A DNA stretch of 64,000 nt from Escherichia coli (GCF_011881725.1 NZ_JAATUR010000011.1:1-64000); one strand, 5' to 3'; counted from the stretch's first letter, positions 29,979 to 40,383 are shown. Made by a program: numbers and translations. The notes: generated from the sequence alone by a model not told the origin.

Positions 29979-30087
29979 AAAAAAAGCCCGAACGAAAGTT
30001 CGGGCTTGTCTTTTTATTCGTTGGGAAAACATGAGTAATACAATGACCCAACCTAAAATAAATTCTGTGACAATAAAGGCATATAAC
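29979..30087 (-). ncRNA. micC: MicC, Hfq-dependent sRNA
   Basis: The minus strand begins GTTATATGCCTTTATTGTCA, the conserved ompC-pairing region of MicC. It ends in the terminator GCCCGAAC...GTTCGGGC followed by eight T residues, giving 109 nt as in K-12. It lies between ydbK and ompN and is divergent from ompN, as in K-12. MicC represses OmpC (and in Salmonella OmpD) translation. The middle stem-loop has changed relative to K-12 but keeps a GTTGGG / CCCAAC pairing. Confidence 0.92.
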
Positions 30088-30315
30088 CCGCGCAGAATAC
30101 CCCATGCTTTATAAAAAGTATAATTTTTATTTTGCATGAATTGCCAACAACACATTCATCAAACTTATCGCTATTTCCACGGAATTAATTGATTAAGGTT
30201 TTACTTAAGGCGTAACAAATGATATTTATCTGCTAACTGAACTTCTCCTTTAGGATGTTTCCATTCCCCAAACAGGGGAAATTAAGGCAAATAAAATAAC
30301 TAAAGGATTTATTCA

Positions 30316-31449
30316 ATGAAAAGCAAAGTACTGGCGCTCTTAATTCCTGCCCTGCTCGCCGCAGGTGCTGCACATGCAGCAGAAATTTATAATAAAGACG
30401 GCAATAAATTAGACCTGTATGGCAAAGTCGATGGTCTGCATTATTTCTCTGATAGTTCAGCGAAAGATGGCGATCAGAGCTATGCACGTCTGGGTTTTAA
30501 AGGCGAAACCCAAATTAACGATCAACTCACTGGCTACGGTCAATGGGAATACAATATTCAGGCAAACAATACTGAATCATCAAAAAACCAGTCCTGGACA
30601 CGTCTGGCATTCGCCGGATTAAAATTTGCAGATTATGGTTCTTTTGATTACGGACGTAATTACGGTGTCATGTACGACGTTGAAGGCTGGACCGATATGC
30701 TGCCAGAGTTTGGCGGTGACTCTTATACCAATGCAGACAACTTTATGACCGGTCGTGCCAATGGCGTCGCGACTTATCGTAATACTGATTTCTTCGGTCT
30801 GGTTAATGGTCTGAACTTTGCGGTGCAATATCAGGGTAACAACGAAGGCGCCAGCAATGGTCAGGAAGGCACGAATAACGGACGTGATGTTCGTCATGAA
30901 AACGGTGACGGCTGGGGTCTTTCCACAACTTACGATTTAGGTATGGGCTTTAGCGCAGGCGCCGCATACACCTCTTCTGACCGTATCAATGACCAGGTTA
31001 ACCATACTGCGGCGGGTGGTGATAAAGCAGATGCGTGGACTGCTGGGTTAAAATACGATGCCAACAACATTTACCTGGCCACCATGTATTCAGAAACGCG
31101 TAATATGACCCCGTTTGGCAACAGCGATTATGCCGTTGCGAACAAAACCCAGAACTTTGAAGTCACAGCACAGTACCAGTTTGACTTTGGTCTGCGCCCG
31201 GCAGTCTCTTTCCTGATGTCTAAAGGCCGTGACCTGCACGCTGCCGGTGGTGCAGACAATCCGGCCGGTGTTGATGATAAAGATCTGGTTAAATACGCCG
31301 ATGTTGGCGCTACATATTATTTCAACAAAAACATGTCCACCTATGTTGATTATAAAATCAACTTGCTTGATGAGGATGACAGCTTCTACGCTGCGAACGG
31401 TATTTCTACCGATGATATCGTTGCTTTAGGTCTTGTATACCAGTTTTAA
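30316..31449 (+). CDS. ompN: Outer-membrane porin OmpN
   Basis: 377 residues. Signal peptide [21 protein letters not shown] (21 residues), then [25 protein letters not shown], the classic general-porin start. It has a 16-strand trimeric barrel pattern with terminal Phe (GLVYQF). Loop 3 constriction region around [18 protein letters not shown]. OmpN is a quiescent OmpC/OmpF paralogue in K-12; position next to micC and ydbK identifies it. Confidence 0.95.
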   Translation: MKSKVLALLIPALLAAGAAHAAEIYNKDGNKLDLYGKVDGLHYFSDSSAKDGDQSYARLGFKGETQINDQLTGYGQWEYNIQANNTESSKNQSWTRLAFAGLKFADYGSFDYGRNYGVMYDVEGWTDMLPEFGGDSYTNADNFMTGRANGVATYRNTDFFGLVNGLNFAVQYQGNNEGASNGQEGTNNGRDVRHENGDGWGLSTTYDLGMGFSAGAAYTSSDRINDQVNHTAAGGDKADAWTAGLKYDANNIYLATMYSETRNMTPFGNSDYAVANKTQNFEVTAQYQFDFGLRPAVSFLMSKGRDLHAAGGADNPAGVDDKDLVKYADVGATYYFNKNMSTYVDYKINLLDEDDSFYAANGISTDDIVALGLVYQF

Positions 31450-31458
31450 TCTCACCTG

Positions 31459-31482
31459 CCCGTCGTTTGGCGGGCTTTTTCT
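31459..31482 (+). terminator. Terminator after ompN
   Basis: Stem GCCCGTC / GGCGGGC (one T-G pair) with a GTTT loop, followed by TTTTTC. Confidence 0.85.
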
Positions 31483-31588
31483 TCATATTTATCCTCCCTT
31501 GATCTAAATTAAAAATGTGAGCTCCGTCATTACACAAAATGTGCCATCTGGCGTTACACTTTATACGGATACTAAAACAGGAGGTTTT

Positions 31589-32023
31589 ATGAACAGAACG
31601 ATTCTTGTCCCTATCGATATTTCAGATTCAGAATTAACTCAACGTGTGATTAGCCACGTTGAGGCAGAGGCAAAGATTGATGACGCAGAGGTTCATTTCC
31701 TGACGGTTGTACCTTCGCTGCCCTACTATGCCTCGCTGGGATTAGCGTATTCCGCAGAATTACCCGCAATGGATGACCTGAAAACGGAAGCCAAATCGCA
31801 ACTGGAAGAGATAATTAAAAAATTCAAGCTGCCATCCGACAGGATGCATATTCATGTCGAAGAGGGTTCGCCAAAAGACCGTATTCTGGAATTGGCGAAG
31901 AAGATCCCAGCTCACATGATCATCATTGCTTCCCACCGACCTGATATCACCACTTATCTGCTCGGTTCTAACGCTGCGGCTGTAGTGCGTCACGCAGAGT
32001 GCTCCGTGCTGGTTGTACGCTGA
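31589..32023 (+). CDS. uspF: Universal stress protein F
   Basis: 144 residues from ATG 31589 ([13 protein letters not shown]), preceded by an ideal AGGAGG. The 24 upstream codons of open frame are promoter sequence. A single Usp domain carries the ATP-binding end motif [18 protein letters not shown]. UspF affects fimbria-mediated adhesion and motility in E. coli. In K-12 the Rac prophage begins just beyond this gene. Confidence 0.95.
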   Translation: MNRTILVPIDISDSELTQRVISHVEAEAKIDDAEVHFLTVVPSLPYYASLGLAYSAELPAMDDLKTEAKSQLEEIIKKFKLPSDRMHIHVEEGSPKDRILELAKKIPAHMIIIASHRPDITTYLLGSNAAAVVRHAECSVLVVR

Positions 32024-32030
32024 GGCTAAC

Positions 32031-32056
32031 GCCCGCACATTGCTGCGGGCTTTTTG
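32031..32056 (+). terminator. Terminator after uspF
   Basis: Stem GCCCGCA / TGCGGGC with a 6-nt loop and TTTTT. The accessory segment begins immediately after it. Confidence 0.88.
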
Positions 32057-32203
32057 ATTCATTTTGCCCCATTCTTGCCATCAATAATTGTCCTCATAAA
32101 GTTCATTTCAAAGCCAAATCGCTGTCCTACTTGATCCTCAATACCACATCGTCAGCAGGAAACAACCTAATCCCTGTGTTGGGGCAAACGCAAAAAAAAG
32201 TGC

Positions 32204-32222
32204 TAATGATAATCATTTTCAT
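32204..32222. promoter_or_regulatory. Fur-box-like operator of sitABCD
   Basis: TAATGATAATCATTTTCAT, a strong match to the 19-bp GATAATGATAATCATTATC Fur consensus, about 75 bp upstream of sitA. Confidence 0.85.
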
Positions 32223-32242
32223 ATTATATGGCTTATGCTATA

Positions 32243-32264
32243 AAACATAGCAGTTGCTATGTTT
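32243..32264. promoter_or_regulatory. MntR-box-like operator of sitABCD
   Basis: Perfect 10-bp palindrome arms AAACATAGCA / TGCTATGTTT separated by GT. These are the enterobacterial MntR box arms. It lies between the likely -10 region (TATGCT or TATAAA near 32235-32244) and sitA, and would give Mn-dependent repression. Confidence 0.85.
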
Positions 32265-32296
32265 GTTCTAATTTTGCTCACCACAGGTACTGAATT

Positions 32297-33211
32297 ATGC
32301 ACTCAATAAAAAAAGTAACCATGCTCTTGGGGTGTCTCGCTCTCACCTGTTCGATAGCATTTCAGGCGAGCGCAGCTGAAAAATTCAAGGTCATTACAAC
32401 ATTTACCATCATTGCAGATATGGCCAAAAACGTGGCCGGAGAGGCTGCAGAAGTCTCATCCATAACCAAGCCCGGTGCAGAAATTCATGAGTATCAGCCT
32501 ACCCCTGGCGATATTAAACGTGCGCAGGGAGCACAGCTGATTCTCGCCAATGGGATGAACCTGGAGTTGTGGTTCAAGCGTTTTTACCAGCATCTCAATG
32601 GGGTTCCAGAGGTGATTGTCTCTTTGGGTGTGACGCCAGTAGGGATCAACGAAGGACCCTATGAGGGCAAACCTAACCCCCATGCCTGGATGTCGCCAGA
32701 TAACGCTCTGATTTATGTCGATAATATTCGTGATGCGTTGGTAAAATACGATCCGGCAAATGCACAAACCTACCAACGCAATGCCGATACTTATAAAGCC
32801 AGGATTACCCAAACCCTTGCCCCCCTGCGTAAGCAGATTGCGGAACTCCCTGAGAACCAGCGATGGATGGTCACCAGTGAAGGGGCTTTTTCTTATCTCG
32901 CCCGTGATCTGGGGCTGAAAGAGCTTTATCTGTGGCCGATTAATGCCGATCAACAAGGAACACCGCAGCAGGTACGTAAGGTCGTGGATATGGTGAAGAA
33001 AAATCATATCCCGGCGGTCTTTAGCGAGAGTACGATTTCCGATAAACCGGCGCGTCAGGTTGCGCGTGAAACCGGCGCACATTACGGCGGTGTGCTCTAT
33101 GTCGATTCGCTGAGCACAGAAAACGGCCCGGTACCTACGTATATCGACCTTCTGAATGTTACTACCAGTACGCTGGTACAGGGAATTAAAGCCGGGCAAA
33201 GGGGTAAATAA
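32297..33211 (+). CDS. sitA: SitA, periplasmic Mn2+/Fe2+-binding protein
   Basis: 304 residues with a signal peptide of about 26 residues (ending QASAAE). It is a cluster A-I substrate-binding protein. Metal ligands fall in [12 protein letters not shown] (His, about 64), NPHAWMSP (His), SEGAF (Glu) and VDSLS (Asp). It delivers Mn(II), and less well Fe(II), to SitBCD; in pathogens this supports oxidative-stress resistance and growth under nutritional immunity. First gene of sitABCD, whose junctions overlap or abut. Confidence 0.96.
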   Translation: MHSIKKVTMLLGCLALTCSIAFQASAAEKFKVITTFTIIADMAKNVAGEAAEVSSITKPGAEIHEYQPTPGDIKRAQGAQLILANGMNLELWFKRFYQHLNGVPEVIVSLGVTPVGINEGPYEGKPNPHAWMSPDNALIYVDNIRDALVKYDPANAQTYQRNADTYKARITQTLAPLRKQIAELPENQRWMVTSEGAFSYLARDLGLKELYLWPINADQQGTPQQVRKVVDMVKKNHIPAVFSESTISDKPARQVARETGAHYGGVLYVDSLSTENGPVPTYIDLLNVTTSTLVQGIKAGQRGK

Positions 33212-34038
33212 TGACGCAGTCTGCGGGTATTGTCGTTAATGGTGTTACCGTCACCTGGCGCAACGGGCACACAGCACTGCGCGATGCATCCTTCACCGTA
33301 CCGGGCGGATCTATTGCCGCTCTGGTTGGGGTAAACGGTTCCGGAAAATCGACGTTGTTTAAAGCGATTATGGGATTCGTGCGTCTGACTACCGGAAAGA
33401 TATCTGTTCTGGGTATTCCCACGCGACAGGCGCTACGGAAAAACCTGGTTGCCTACGTCCCTCAGTCGGAAGAGGTTGACTGGTCCTTTCCTGTCCTGGT
33501 GGAAGATGTGGTGATGATGGGCCGCTATGGGCATATGGGCATGTTGCGTATAGCCAAAAAGCGGGACCGTCAGATTGTCACCGATGCGCTGGAACGTGTC
33601 GATATGGTAGATTTTCGCTATCGACAAATCGGCGAGCTTTCCGGCGGGCAAAAGAAACGCGTCTTTCTGGCGAGAGCAATTGCCCAGCAGGGTGAGGTGA
33701 TTCTGCTGGATGAACCTTTTACCGGCGTTGATGTGAAAACCGAAGCCAAAATCATCAGCCTGTTAAAGGAGTTACGCGCGGAAGGCAAAACGATGCTTGT
33801 CTCGACGCACAATCTCGGATCCGTCACCGCATTTTGCGATTATACGGTCATGGTCAAAGGCACGGTCCTGGCAAGCGGGCCGACAGACACCACTTTTACA
33901 GCAGAGAACCTGGAGCTGGCTTTTAGCGGCGTACTGCGCCATGTCACACTTAACGGCTCGGAAGAAAGCATTATTACCGACGATGAACGCCCTTTTGTGG
34001 CCCATCGACCGTCAGCGGCGCAGAGGGAAGAAAGATGA
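33211..34038 (+). CDS. sitB: SitB, ABC transporter ATPase for Mn/Fe
   Basis: 275 residues. Walker [10 protein letters not shown] (about 39-47), signature [14 protein letters not shown] (about 142-155), Walker B VILLDEPF and the switch His in LVSTHNLG. It energises metal import through SitCD. Overlaps the sitA stop by one base and sitC by four. Confidence 0.96.
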   Translation: MTQSAGIVVNGVTVTWRNGHTALRDASFTVPGGSIAALVGVNGSGKSTLFKAIMGFVRLTTGKISVLGIPTRQALRKNLVAYVPQSEEVDWSFPVLVEDVVMMGRYGHMGMLRIAKKRDRQIVTDALERVDMVDFRYRQIGELSGGQKKRVFLARAIAQQGEVILLDEPFTGVDVKTEAKIISLLKELRAEGKTMLVSTHNLGSVTAFCDYTVMVKGTVLASGPTDTTFTAENLELAFSGVLRHVTLNGSEESIITDDERPFVAHRPSAAQREER

Positions 34039-34892
34039 ACGTGCTACTGGAACCCTTCAGCTATGAATATATGCTTAATGCGATGTGGGTCTCGGCGATG
34101 GTCGGCGGTCTGTGCGCTTTCCTGTCATGCTATCTGATGCTCAAAGGCTGGTCGCTGATTGGTGATGCGCTGTCGCACTCTATTGTCCCGGGTGTGGCGG
34201 GGGCATATATGTTGGGGCTTCCGTTTTCTCTGGGAGCCTTTTTTTCCGGCGGACTGGCTGCGGGCAGCATGCTGTTTCTTAACCAACGCACTCGCTTAAA
34301 AGAAGATGCCATCATCGGCCTGATCTTCTCGTCCTTTTTTGGCCTGGGGCTGTTTATGGTGTCATTGAACCCGACATCCGTGAACATTCAGACCATCGTC
34401 CTGGGCAATATTCTGGCAATCGATCCGGCGGATATCCTGCAACTCACTATCATTGGCATTGTCTCGGTCATCGTGCTGTTTTTCAAATGGAAAGATCTTA
34501 TGGTGACCTTTTTCGACGAGAATCACGCCCGTGCTATTGGATTGCATCCGGGCAGATTAAAAATCCTCTTCTTCACCCTGCTGGCGGTATCGACCGTTGC
34601 AGCGCTGCAAACGGTTGGGGCTTTTCTGGTGATCTGTCTGGTGGTTACCCCTGGCGCAACAGCGTGGTTGTTAACCGACCGTTTTCCCCGTCTGCTCATG
34701 ATTGCTGTAACTATTGGCAGTGTAACCAGTTTCCTCGGCGCGTGGGTCAGTTACTTTCTGGACGGCGCGACGGGTGGAATCATCGTGGTAGCGCAGACAC
34801 TGCTGTTTCTTTTAGCATTTGTCTTTGCGCCCACCCATGGGCTTTTGGCAAATCGTCGGCGTGCGCATAAGGCGCTGGAGGATCGCTCATGA
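34035..34892 (+). CDS. sitC: SitC, permease of the Mn/Fe ABC transporter
   Basis: 285 residues, ABC-3 family permease with about eight hydrophobic segments. Segment [18 protein letters not shown] (about 37-54) is the family signature. It pairs with SitD in the inner membrane. ATGA overlaps at both ends show a tightly coupled operon. Confidence 0.95.
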   Translation: MNVLLEPFSYEYMLNAMWVSAMVGGLCAFLSCYLMLKGWSLIGDALSHSIVPGVAGAYMLGLPFSLGAFFSGGLAAGSMLFLNQRTRLKEDAIIGLIFSSFFGLGLFMVSLNPTSVNIQTIVLGNILAIDPADILQLTIIGIVSVIVLFFKWKDLMVTFFDENHARAIGLHPGRLKILFFTLLAVSTVAALQTVGAFLVICLVVTPGATAWLLTDRFPRLLMIAVTIGSVTSFLGAWVSYFLDGATGGIIVVAQTLLFLLAFVFAPTHGLLANRRRAHKALEDRS

Positions 34893-35746
34893 TGGCATTA
34901 TTACTGGAGCCACTGCAGTTCACCTTTATGACTCACGCACTGCTGATTTCACTGGTAGTTTCCATACCCTGTGCGCTGCTGTCGGTCTTTCTGGTCCTGA
35001 AAGGTTGGGCACTGATGGGTGACGCGATGAGTCATGCGGTTTTTCCTGGCATCGTGCTTGCCTGGATACTGGGTTTACCGCTGGCGACAGGGGCATTTGT
35101 CGCCGGCGTGTTCTGCGCGGTGGCAACGGGATACCTGAAAGACAACAGCCGGATCAAGCAGGATACCGTGATGGGGATTGTTTTTTCTGGCATGTTTGCC
35201 GTCGGGCTGATCTTGTATATCGCGGTTAAACCCGACGTTCATCTTGACCATATTCTTTTCGGCGACATGCTCGGGATAACCATCGGCGATATAATCCAGA
35301 CGACGATTATTGCCGGGCTGGTTACACTTATTATTGGCGTGAAATGGCGGGATTTTTTGCTGTTTTGCTTTGATTACCAGCAGGCGCAGGTAAGCGGTTT
35401 ACGTACGAGATGGCTGCATTATGGCCTGCTGTGCATGGTCTCTCTGACCATTGTGGCGACGTTAAAAGCAGTAGGGATCATTCTCTCCATTTCCTTGCTC
35501 ATTGCGCCTGGCGCCATTGCGGTACTCCTGACGCAACGCTTTCATATTGCGCTCCTGCTGGCGATCGGCATATCGGTAATGGTCTCGATAAGCGGTGTCT
35601 GGATGTCGTTTTTTATTGACAGCGCACCTGCTCCGACGATTGTCGTCTTATTCGCGGTTGTGTTCATCATTACGTTTATCGTTACCAGCATCATCGCTCG
35701 CACAAGGGAAAACGCAGGTTCACAGGATCTGTTATCATCCGATTAG
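34889..35746 (+). CDS. sitD: SitD, second permease of the Mn/Fe ABC transporter
   Basis: 285 residues, ABC-3 permease paralogous to SitC (GWALMGDAMSHAVFPGIV aligns with the SitC motif). Last gene of sitABCD. The DNA after its stop turns within about 25 bp into a decayed integrase gene. Confidence 0.95.
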   Translation: MMALLLEPLQFTFMTHALLISLVVSIPCALLSVFLVLKGWALMGDAMSHAVFPGIVLAWILGLPLATGAFVAGVFCAVATGYLKDNSRIKQDTVMGIVFSGMFAVGLILYIAVKPDVHLDHILFGDMLGITIGDIIQTTIIAGLVTLIIGVKWRDFLLFCFDYQQAQVSGLRTRWLHYGLLCMVSLTIVATLKAVGIILSISLLIAPGAIAVLLTQRFHIALLLAIGISVMVSISGVWMSFFIDSAPAPTIVVLFAVVFIITFIVTSIIARTRENAGSQDLLSSD

Positions 35747-35771
35747 CACAACATCCGGGCACGGGATCTGA

Positions 35772-36191
35772 ACGGTAACACGACTACAGCCTGCTCCTGA
35801 AGCACTGAAGGAGCAATACAAACCGGCCGGTCATCATCGCAAAAGCGAAATCACTATTCATCATCGGGAGTACGGCAAAACCGAAAAGCAAAAACTGCAT
35901 TTTGTTTTCATGCCCAGGATGTGTAACTGAAAACAGAAACCTTATTACTCGGTAAGCAGTTTGGGAGCAAGATGGAATGCAGCAGTAAAACGTGCTGGCA
36001 TTCGCCGCCGTAATCCGTACCATACGCGACATACTTTTGCCTGCTGGCTGTTGACGGCAGGAGCGAACCCGGCATTTATAGCCAGCCAGATGGGGCATGA
36101 AACTGCGCAGATGGTGTATGAAATTTACGGTATGTGGATTGATGACATGAACGACGAACCGGTAGCCATGTTGAATGCGCGGTTATCGTAG
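35772..36191 (+). pseudogene. 3' remnant of a Rac-type tyrosine integrase gene (intR-like), with an in-frame TGA
   Basis: One frame encodes the C-terminal third of a tyrosine recombinase: TVTRLQPAPEALKEQYK, then HHREYGKTEKQKLHFVFMPR, a TGA stop at 35928-35930, then KQKPYYSVSSLGARWNAAVKRAG and the catalytic HTRHTFA, SQMGHE and VYEIYG motifs. From memory it closely matches IntR of the K-12 Rac prophage, with TGA in place of a Gly codon. The N-terminal two thirds are missing. It abuts ttcA, the Rac insertion target, and is therefore evidence that a Rac-like prophage once occupied the site. Confidence 0.88.
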
Positions 36192-36242
36192 TTGCAAAGT
36201 TTGCTCCCAATTTGCCCCATTTAGTACCAGAGAACTGAAATA

Positions 36243-37178
36243 ATGCAAGAAGATCAACAAATTACAAAGAAAGAACAATACAATCTGAACAAATTGCAAA
36301 AACGTCTGCGTCGTAACGTGGGCGAAGCCATTGCTGACTTCAATATGATTGAAGATGGCGACCGCATTATGGTTTGCCTCTCCGGGGGTAAAGACAGCTA
36401 TACCATGCTGGAGATCCTGCGTAATTTGCAGCAAAGCGCACCAATCAGTTTCTCGCTGGTGGCCGTTAACCTCGACCAGAAACAACCTGGCTTCCCGGAA
36501 CACGTTCTGCCGGAGTATCTCGAAAAGCTGGGCGTTGAGTATAAGATTGTTGAAGAGAATACTTACGGGATCGTAAAAGAGAAAATCCCTGAAGGAAAAA
36601 CCACCTGCTCGCTCTGCTCCCGTCTGCGTCGCGGTATCCTTTATCGCACCGCAACAGAACTGGGTGCCACGAAGATCGCACTGGGCCACCACCGCGACGA
36701 CATCCTGCAAACGCTGTTCTTAAATATGTTCTACGGCGGCAAGATGAAAGGCATGCCACCGAAGTTAATGAGCGATGATGGCAAACATATCGTGATTCGT
36801 CCGCTGGCCTACTGCCGCGAGAAAGATATTCAACGCTTTGCTGATGCAAAAGCGTTCCCGATTATTCCGTGCAACCTGTGCGGTTCACAACCTAACCTGC
36901 AACGTCAGGTGATTGCTGACATGTTGCGTGACTGGGATAAACGTTATCCGGGACGTATCGAGACGATGTTCAGCGCGATGCAGAATGTGGTGCCGTCGCA
37001 TCTGTGCGATACCAACCTGTTCGATTTCAAAGGCATTACCCACGGTTCAGAAGTGGTTAACGGCGGTGATCTGGCGTTTGATCGTGAAGAGATCCCACTA
37101 CAACCAGCGGGCTGGCAGCCTGAAGAAGACGAAAATCAGTTGGATGAATTACGGCTGAATGTGGTTGAAGTGAAATAA
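36243..37178 (+). CDS. ttcA: tRNA 2-thiocytidine biosynthesis protein TtcA
   Basis: 311 residues. PP-loop motif SGGKDSYTM (about 48-56), cysteine pairs CSLCSR (about 122) and CNLCGS (about 213) that hold the [4Fe-4S] cluster and sulfur. It thiolates cytidine 32 in a subset of tRNAs. Its 5' coding end is the attachment site of Rac in K-12; the whole coding start is intact here. Confidence 0.97.
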   Translation: MQEDQQITKKEQYNLNKLQKRLRRNVGEAIADFNMIEDGDRIMVCLSGGKDSYTMLEILRNLQQSAPISFSLVAVNLDQKQPGFPEHVLPEYLEKLGVEYKIVEENTYGIVKEKIPEGKTTCSLCSRLRRGILYRTATELGATKIALGHHRDDILQTLFLNMFYGGKMKGMPPKLMSDDGKHIVIRPLAYCREKDIQRFADAKAFPIIPCNLCGSQPNLQRQVIADMLRDWDKRYPGRIETMFSAMQNVVPSHLCDTNLFDFKGITHGSEVVNGGDLAFDREEIPLQPAGWQPEEDENQLDELRLNVVEVK

Positions 37179-37187
37179 CCAGGACAG

Positions 37188-37220
37188 AGCCCGATGCGCA
37201 AGCTTATCGGGCTACTCTTA
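37188..37220 (+). terminator. Terminator-like hairpin after ttcA
   Basis: Stem AGCCCGAT / ATCGGGCT with a 10-nt loop, followed by ACTCTTATT; the T-run is weak. Confidence 0.5.
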
Positions 37221-37225
37221 TTCAG

Positions 37226-37259
37226 GCCGGATATGACGCTTCCCCGCGTCGCATCCGGC
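37226..37259. repeat. REP element between ttcA and dbpA
   Basis: GCCGGATATGACGC...GCGTCGCATCCGGC, the usual enterobacterial repetitive extragenic palindrome with imperfect inner pairing, between convergent genes. Confidence 0.85.
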
Positions 37260-37293
37260 AACGCCGAAGACGATGATTAGTCTCAACATTTCG

Positions 37294-38667
37294 TTATTTT
37301 AATAACCGCACCCGGCACGTTTTTCCCTTAATCTTCCCGCCCTGTAGCTGTTTCCATGCTTTATGAGCCAGTGCCTGACGCACCGCGACATAGACATGCG
37401 CCGGATGCACGGCTATTTTGCCTATGTCTGCGCCGTCCAGGCCAATATCGCCCGTCAAAGCACCTAAGACATCACCAGGACGCATTTTGGCTTTTTTCCC
37501 GCCATCGATACACAACGTTGCCATTTCTGCCTCCAGCGGAACAATGTCCCTGCTGGCTGGCAGCGCTTGCCAGTTAAGTTTCATCTGCAACATGTCGGCA
37601 ATGATATTGGCGCGCTGTGCTTCTTCTGGCGCACAGAAACTGATCGCCAGACCGCTCTTTCCTGCACGCGCTGTACGCCCGATACGATGTACATGAACTT
37701 CAGGGTCCCACGCCAGTTCAAAGTTCACTACCAGCTCAAGTGACTTGATATCCAGGCCACGCGCTGCAACATCTGTCGCAACCAGCACGCGGGCGCTACC
37801 ATTGGCAAAACGAACCAGCGTCTGATCGCGATCACGTTGTTCCAGATCGCCGTGTAACGACAATGCACTTTGCCCTACTTCGTTCAGCGCGTCACAAACA
37901 GCCTGACAATCTTTTTTGGTGTTACAAAACACCACACAAGACGATGGCTGATGCAAACTTAATAACCGTTGCAACAACGAAATTTTGCCCTTGCTGGATG
38001 TCTCATAAAATTGTTGTTCAATAGGCGGCAGAGCATCTGTTGAGTCAATTTCAATCGTCAAAGGATCGCGTTGTACACGACCGCTAATCGCGGCGATCGC
38101 TTCCGGCCATGTGGCAGAAAAGAGAAGTGTCTGGCGAGAAGCTGGCGCAAAACCGATGACTTCATCAATTGCGTCACTAAATCCCATATCCAACATGCGG
38201 TCAGCTTCATCCATCACCAGAATATTCAGCGCATCCAGAGATACCGTGCCTTTTTGCAGGTGATCCAACAAACGCCCCGGCGTTGCCACGATGATATGCG
38301 GCGCGTGTTGCAGTGAATCGCGCTGAATGCCAAACGGCTGACCGCCGCATAAGGTCAAGATTTTGGTATTTGGCAGAAAACGCGCCAGCCGACGTAACTC
38401 CCCTGCAACTTGATCCGCCAGTTCACGGGTCGGACACAGCACTAAAGCCTGGGTCTGAAACAGCGATGCATCAATTTGCTGTAACAATCCGAGGCCAAAT
38501 GCTGCGGTTTTTCCGCTGCCGGTTTTCGCCTGCACGCGAACATCTTTTCCGGCAAGGATCGCTGGAAGTGCGGCGGCTTGCACAGGTGTCATGGTTAAGT
38601 AACCCAACTCATTAAGGTTAGTGAGCTGGGCGGGAGGCAAAACGTTCAGGGTAGAAAAAGCGGTCAC
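37294..38667 (-). CDS. dbpA: 23S rRNA-specific DEAD-box RNA helicase DbpA
   Basis: 457 residues. Helicase motifs in order: TPVQAAALPAIL (Q motif), AKTGSGKT (Walker A, about 46-53), PTRELADQV, VATPGRLLDHL, DEADRM, SATWP and the C-terminal HRIGRTARAG. It ends in the DbpA RNA-binding domain (about 380-457) that recognises hairpin 92 of 23S rRNA in 50S assembly. Confidence 0.97.
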   Translation of the reverse strand: MTAFSTLNVLPPAQLTNLNELGYLTMTPVQAAALPAILAGKDVRVQAKTGSGKTAAFGLGLLQQIDASLFQTQALVLCPTRELADQVAGELRRLARFLPNTKILTLCGGQPFGIQRDSLQHAPHIIVATPGRLLDHLQKGTVSLDALNILVMDEADRMLDMGFSDAIDEVIGFAPASRQTLLFSATWPEAIAAISGRVQRDPLTIEIDSTDALPPIEQQFYETSSKGKISLLQRLLSLHQPSSCVVFCNTKKDCQAVCDALNEVGQSALSLHGDLEQRDRDQTLVRFANGSARVLVATDVAARGLDIKSLELVVNFELAWDPEVHVHRIGRTARAGKSGLAISFCAPEEAQRANIIADMLQMKLNWQALPASRDIVPLEAEMATLCIDGGKKAKMRPGDVLGALTGDIGLDGADIGKIAVHPAHVYVAVRQALAHKAWKQLQGGKIKGKTCRVRLLK

Positions 38668-38696
38668 AATCGATTCTCGTGGTCATCAGCGCAAAG

Positions 38697-38870
38697 TTAG
38701 CAGGCGCGTATCCTCGCAGATCTACGCTCTCGTTGCGACAATTTAATCGGTTCTTCATCGGGCGGCGGGTCGGGCATAGGTTGCGGACGAGGGATAGGAT
38801 CGGGGACTGGCACGGGATCGACAGGAATCGGTTCTGGGACAGGAATTTGCAAATAAATGAGTGTCATCAT
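38697..38870 (-). CDS. Small proline-rich protein (57 residues), function unknown
   Basis: Minus-strand frame from ATG 38870 (a second ATG follows at 38867) to TAA at 38697, preceded by AAAGGGG. The middle is a run of Pro alternating with Val, Glu, Asp and Ile (PVPEPIPVDPVPVPDP, RPQPMPDPPPDEEP), followed by a basic tail RERRSARIRAC. I recall an equivalent small ORF in K-12 at this place but not its symbol. Good ribosome-binding site and conservation suggest it is translated. It lies between fnrS and dbpA on the same strand. Confidence 0.65.
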   Translation of the reverse strand: MMTLIYLQIPVPEPIPVDPVPVPDPIPRPQPMPDPPPDEEPIKLSQRERRSARIRAC

Positions 38871-38927
38871 ATTCCCCTTTGGTCATTGGGTAGACTCTTA
38901 AAGGGTAGACGTTGACAGATAACAGGC

Positions 38928-39049
38928 AAAAAAAAGCCGACTTATCTAAGTCGGCGTCGTACGAATCAATTGTGCTATGCAGTAATTCAAAAAAGGAAGT
39001 AAGACAATATGGAGCGCAACGCCCATCGCTTGACGTTGCATTCACCTGC
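38928..39049 (-). ncRNA. fnrS: FnrS, anaerobically induced Hfq sRNA
   Basis: The minus strand begins GCAGGTGAATGCAACGTCAA and ends in a GCCGACTTA / TAAGTCGGC terminator hairpin followed by eight T residues. This gives 122 nt, as in K-12. It is located between zntB and dbpA, as in K-12. FNR induces it without oxygen, and it represses aerobic-metabolism and oxidative-stress mRNAs such as sodB and maeA. Confidence 0.94.
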
Positions 39050-39084
39050 GTGGAAGATATTGCCCTGAATGGGTAGAGAGTTTA

Positions 39085-39098
39085 TTGACCTCGCTCAA
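39085..39098 (-). promoter_or_regulatory. FNR box of fnrS
   Basis: Minus strand TTGAGCGAGGTCAA, close to TTGAT-N4-ATCAA. It is centred about 42 bp upstream of the fnrS 5' end, the class II position. Confidence 0.85.
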
Positions 39099-39143
39099 AC
39101 TTTACGGCGTTTTTGTATACGAAAGCAGGGAAAATTGCTTTTG

Positions 39144-40148
<1,005 letters not shown>

Positions 40149-40383
40149 TTATTTCGTAGTCTAGTCTTCTGGTCATCTTACGCAACATCTCCTCACCCCA
40201 TTGCCCTGAAATGACTAATAAAATCCTGTCAAAACTAAACACAGAAAGCAAAATACTTTTCATGATTACAAAAGAGGTAAAGCGTTAAATAGCGTCTATC
40301 ATTATCAGAATTATCTGATCAGTTGTCGTGGCATTTTTGCGTTCAGATAACAACAGAAAATTGATAAAAATAATAGGATTTCA

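Noticed and set aside
32456..33199. 247-codon minus-strand frame inside sitA
   Set aside because: Antisense shadow; sitA has a signal peptide, metal ligands and operon context.
35784..36098. 104-codon minus-strand frame over the integrase remnant
   Set aside because: The plus strand carries recognisable integrase motifs, and the minus translation resembles nothing.
38755..39045. 96-codon minus-strand frame overlapping fnrS
   Set aside because: It runs through the fnrS RNA and its terminator in another frame from the small Pro-rich ORF; no ribosome-binding site or family.
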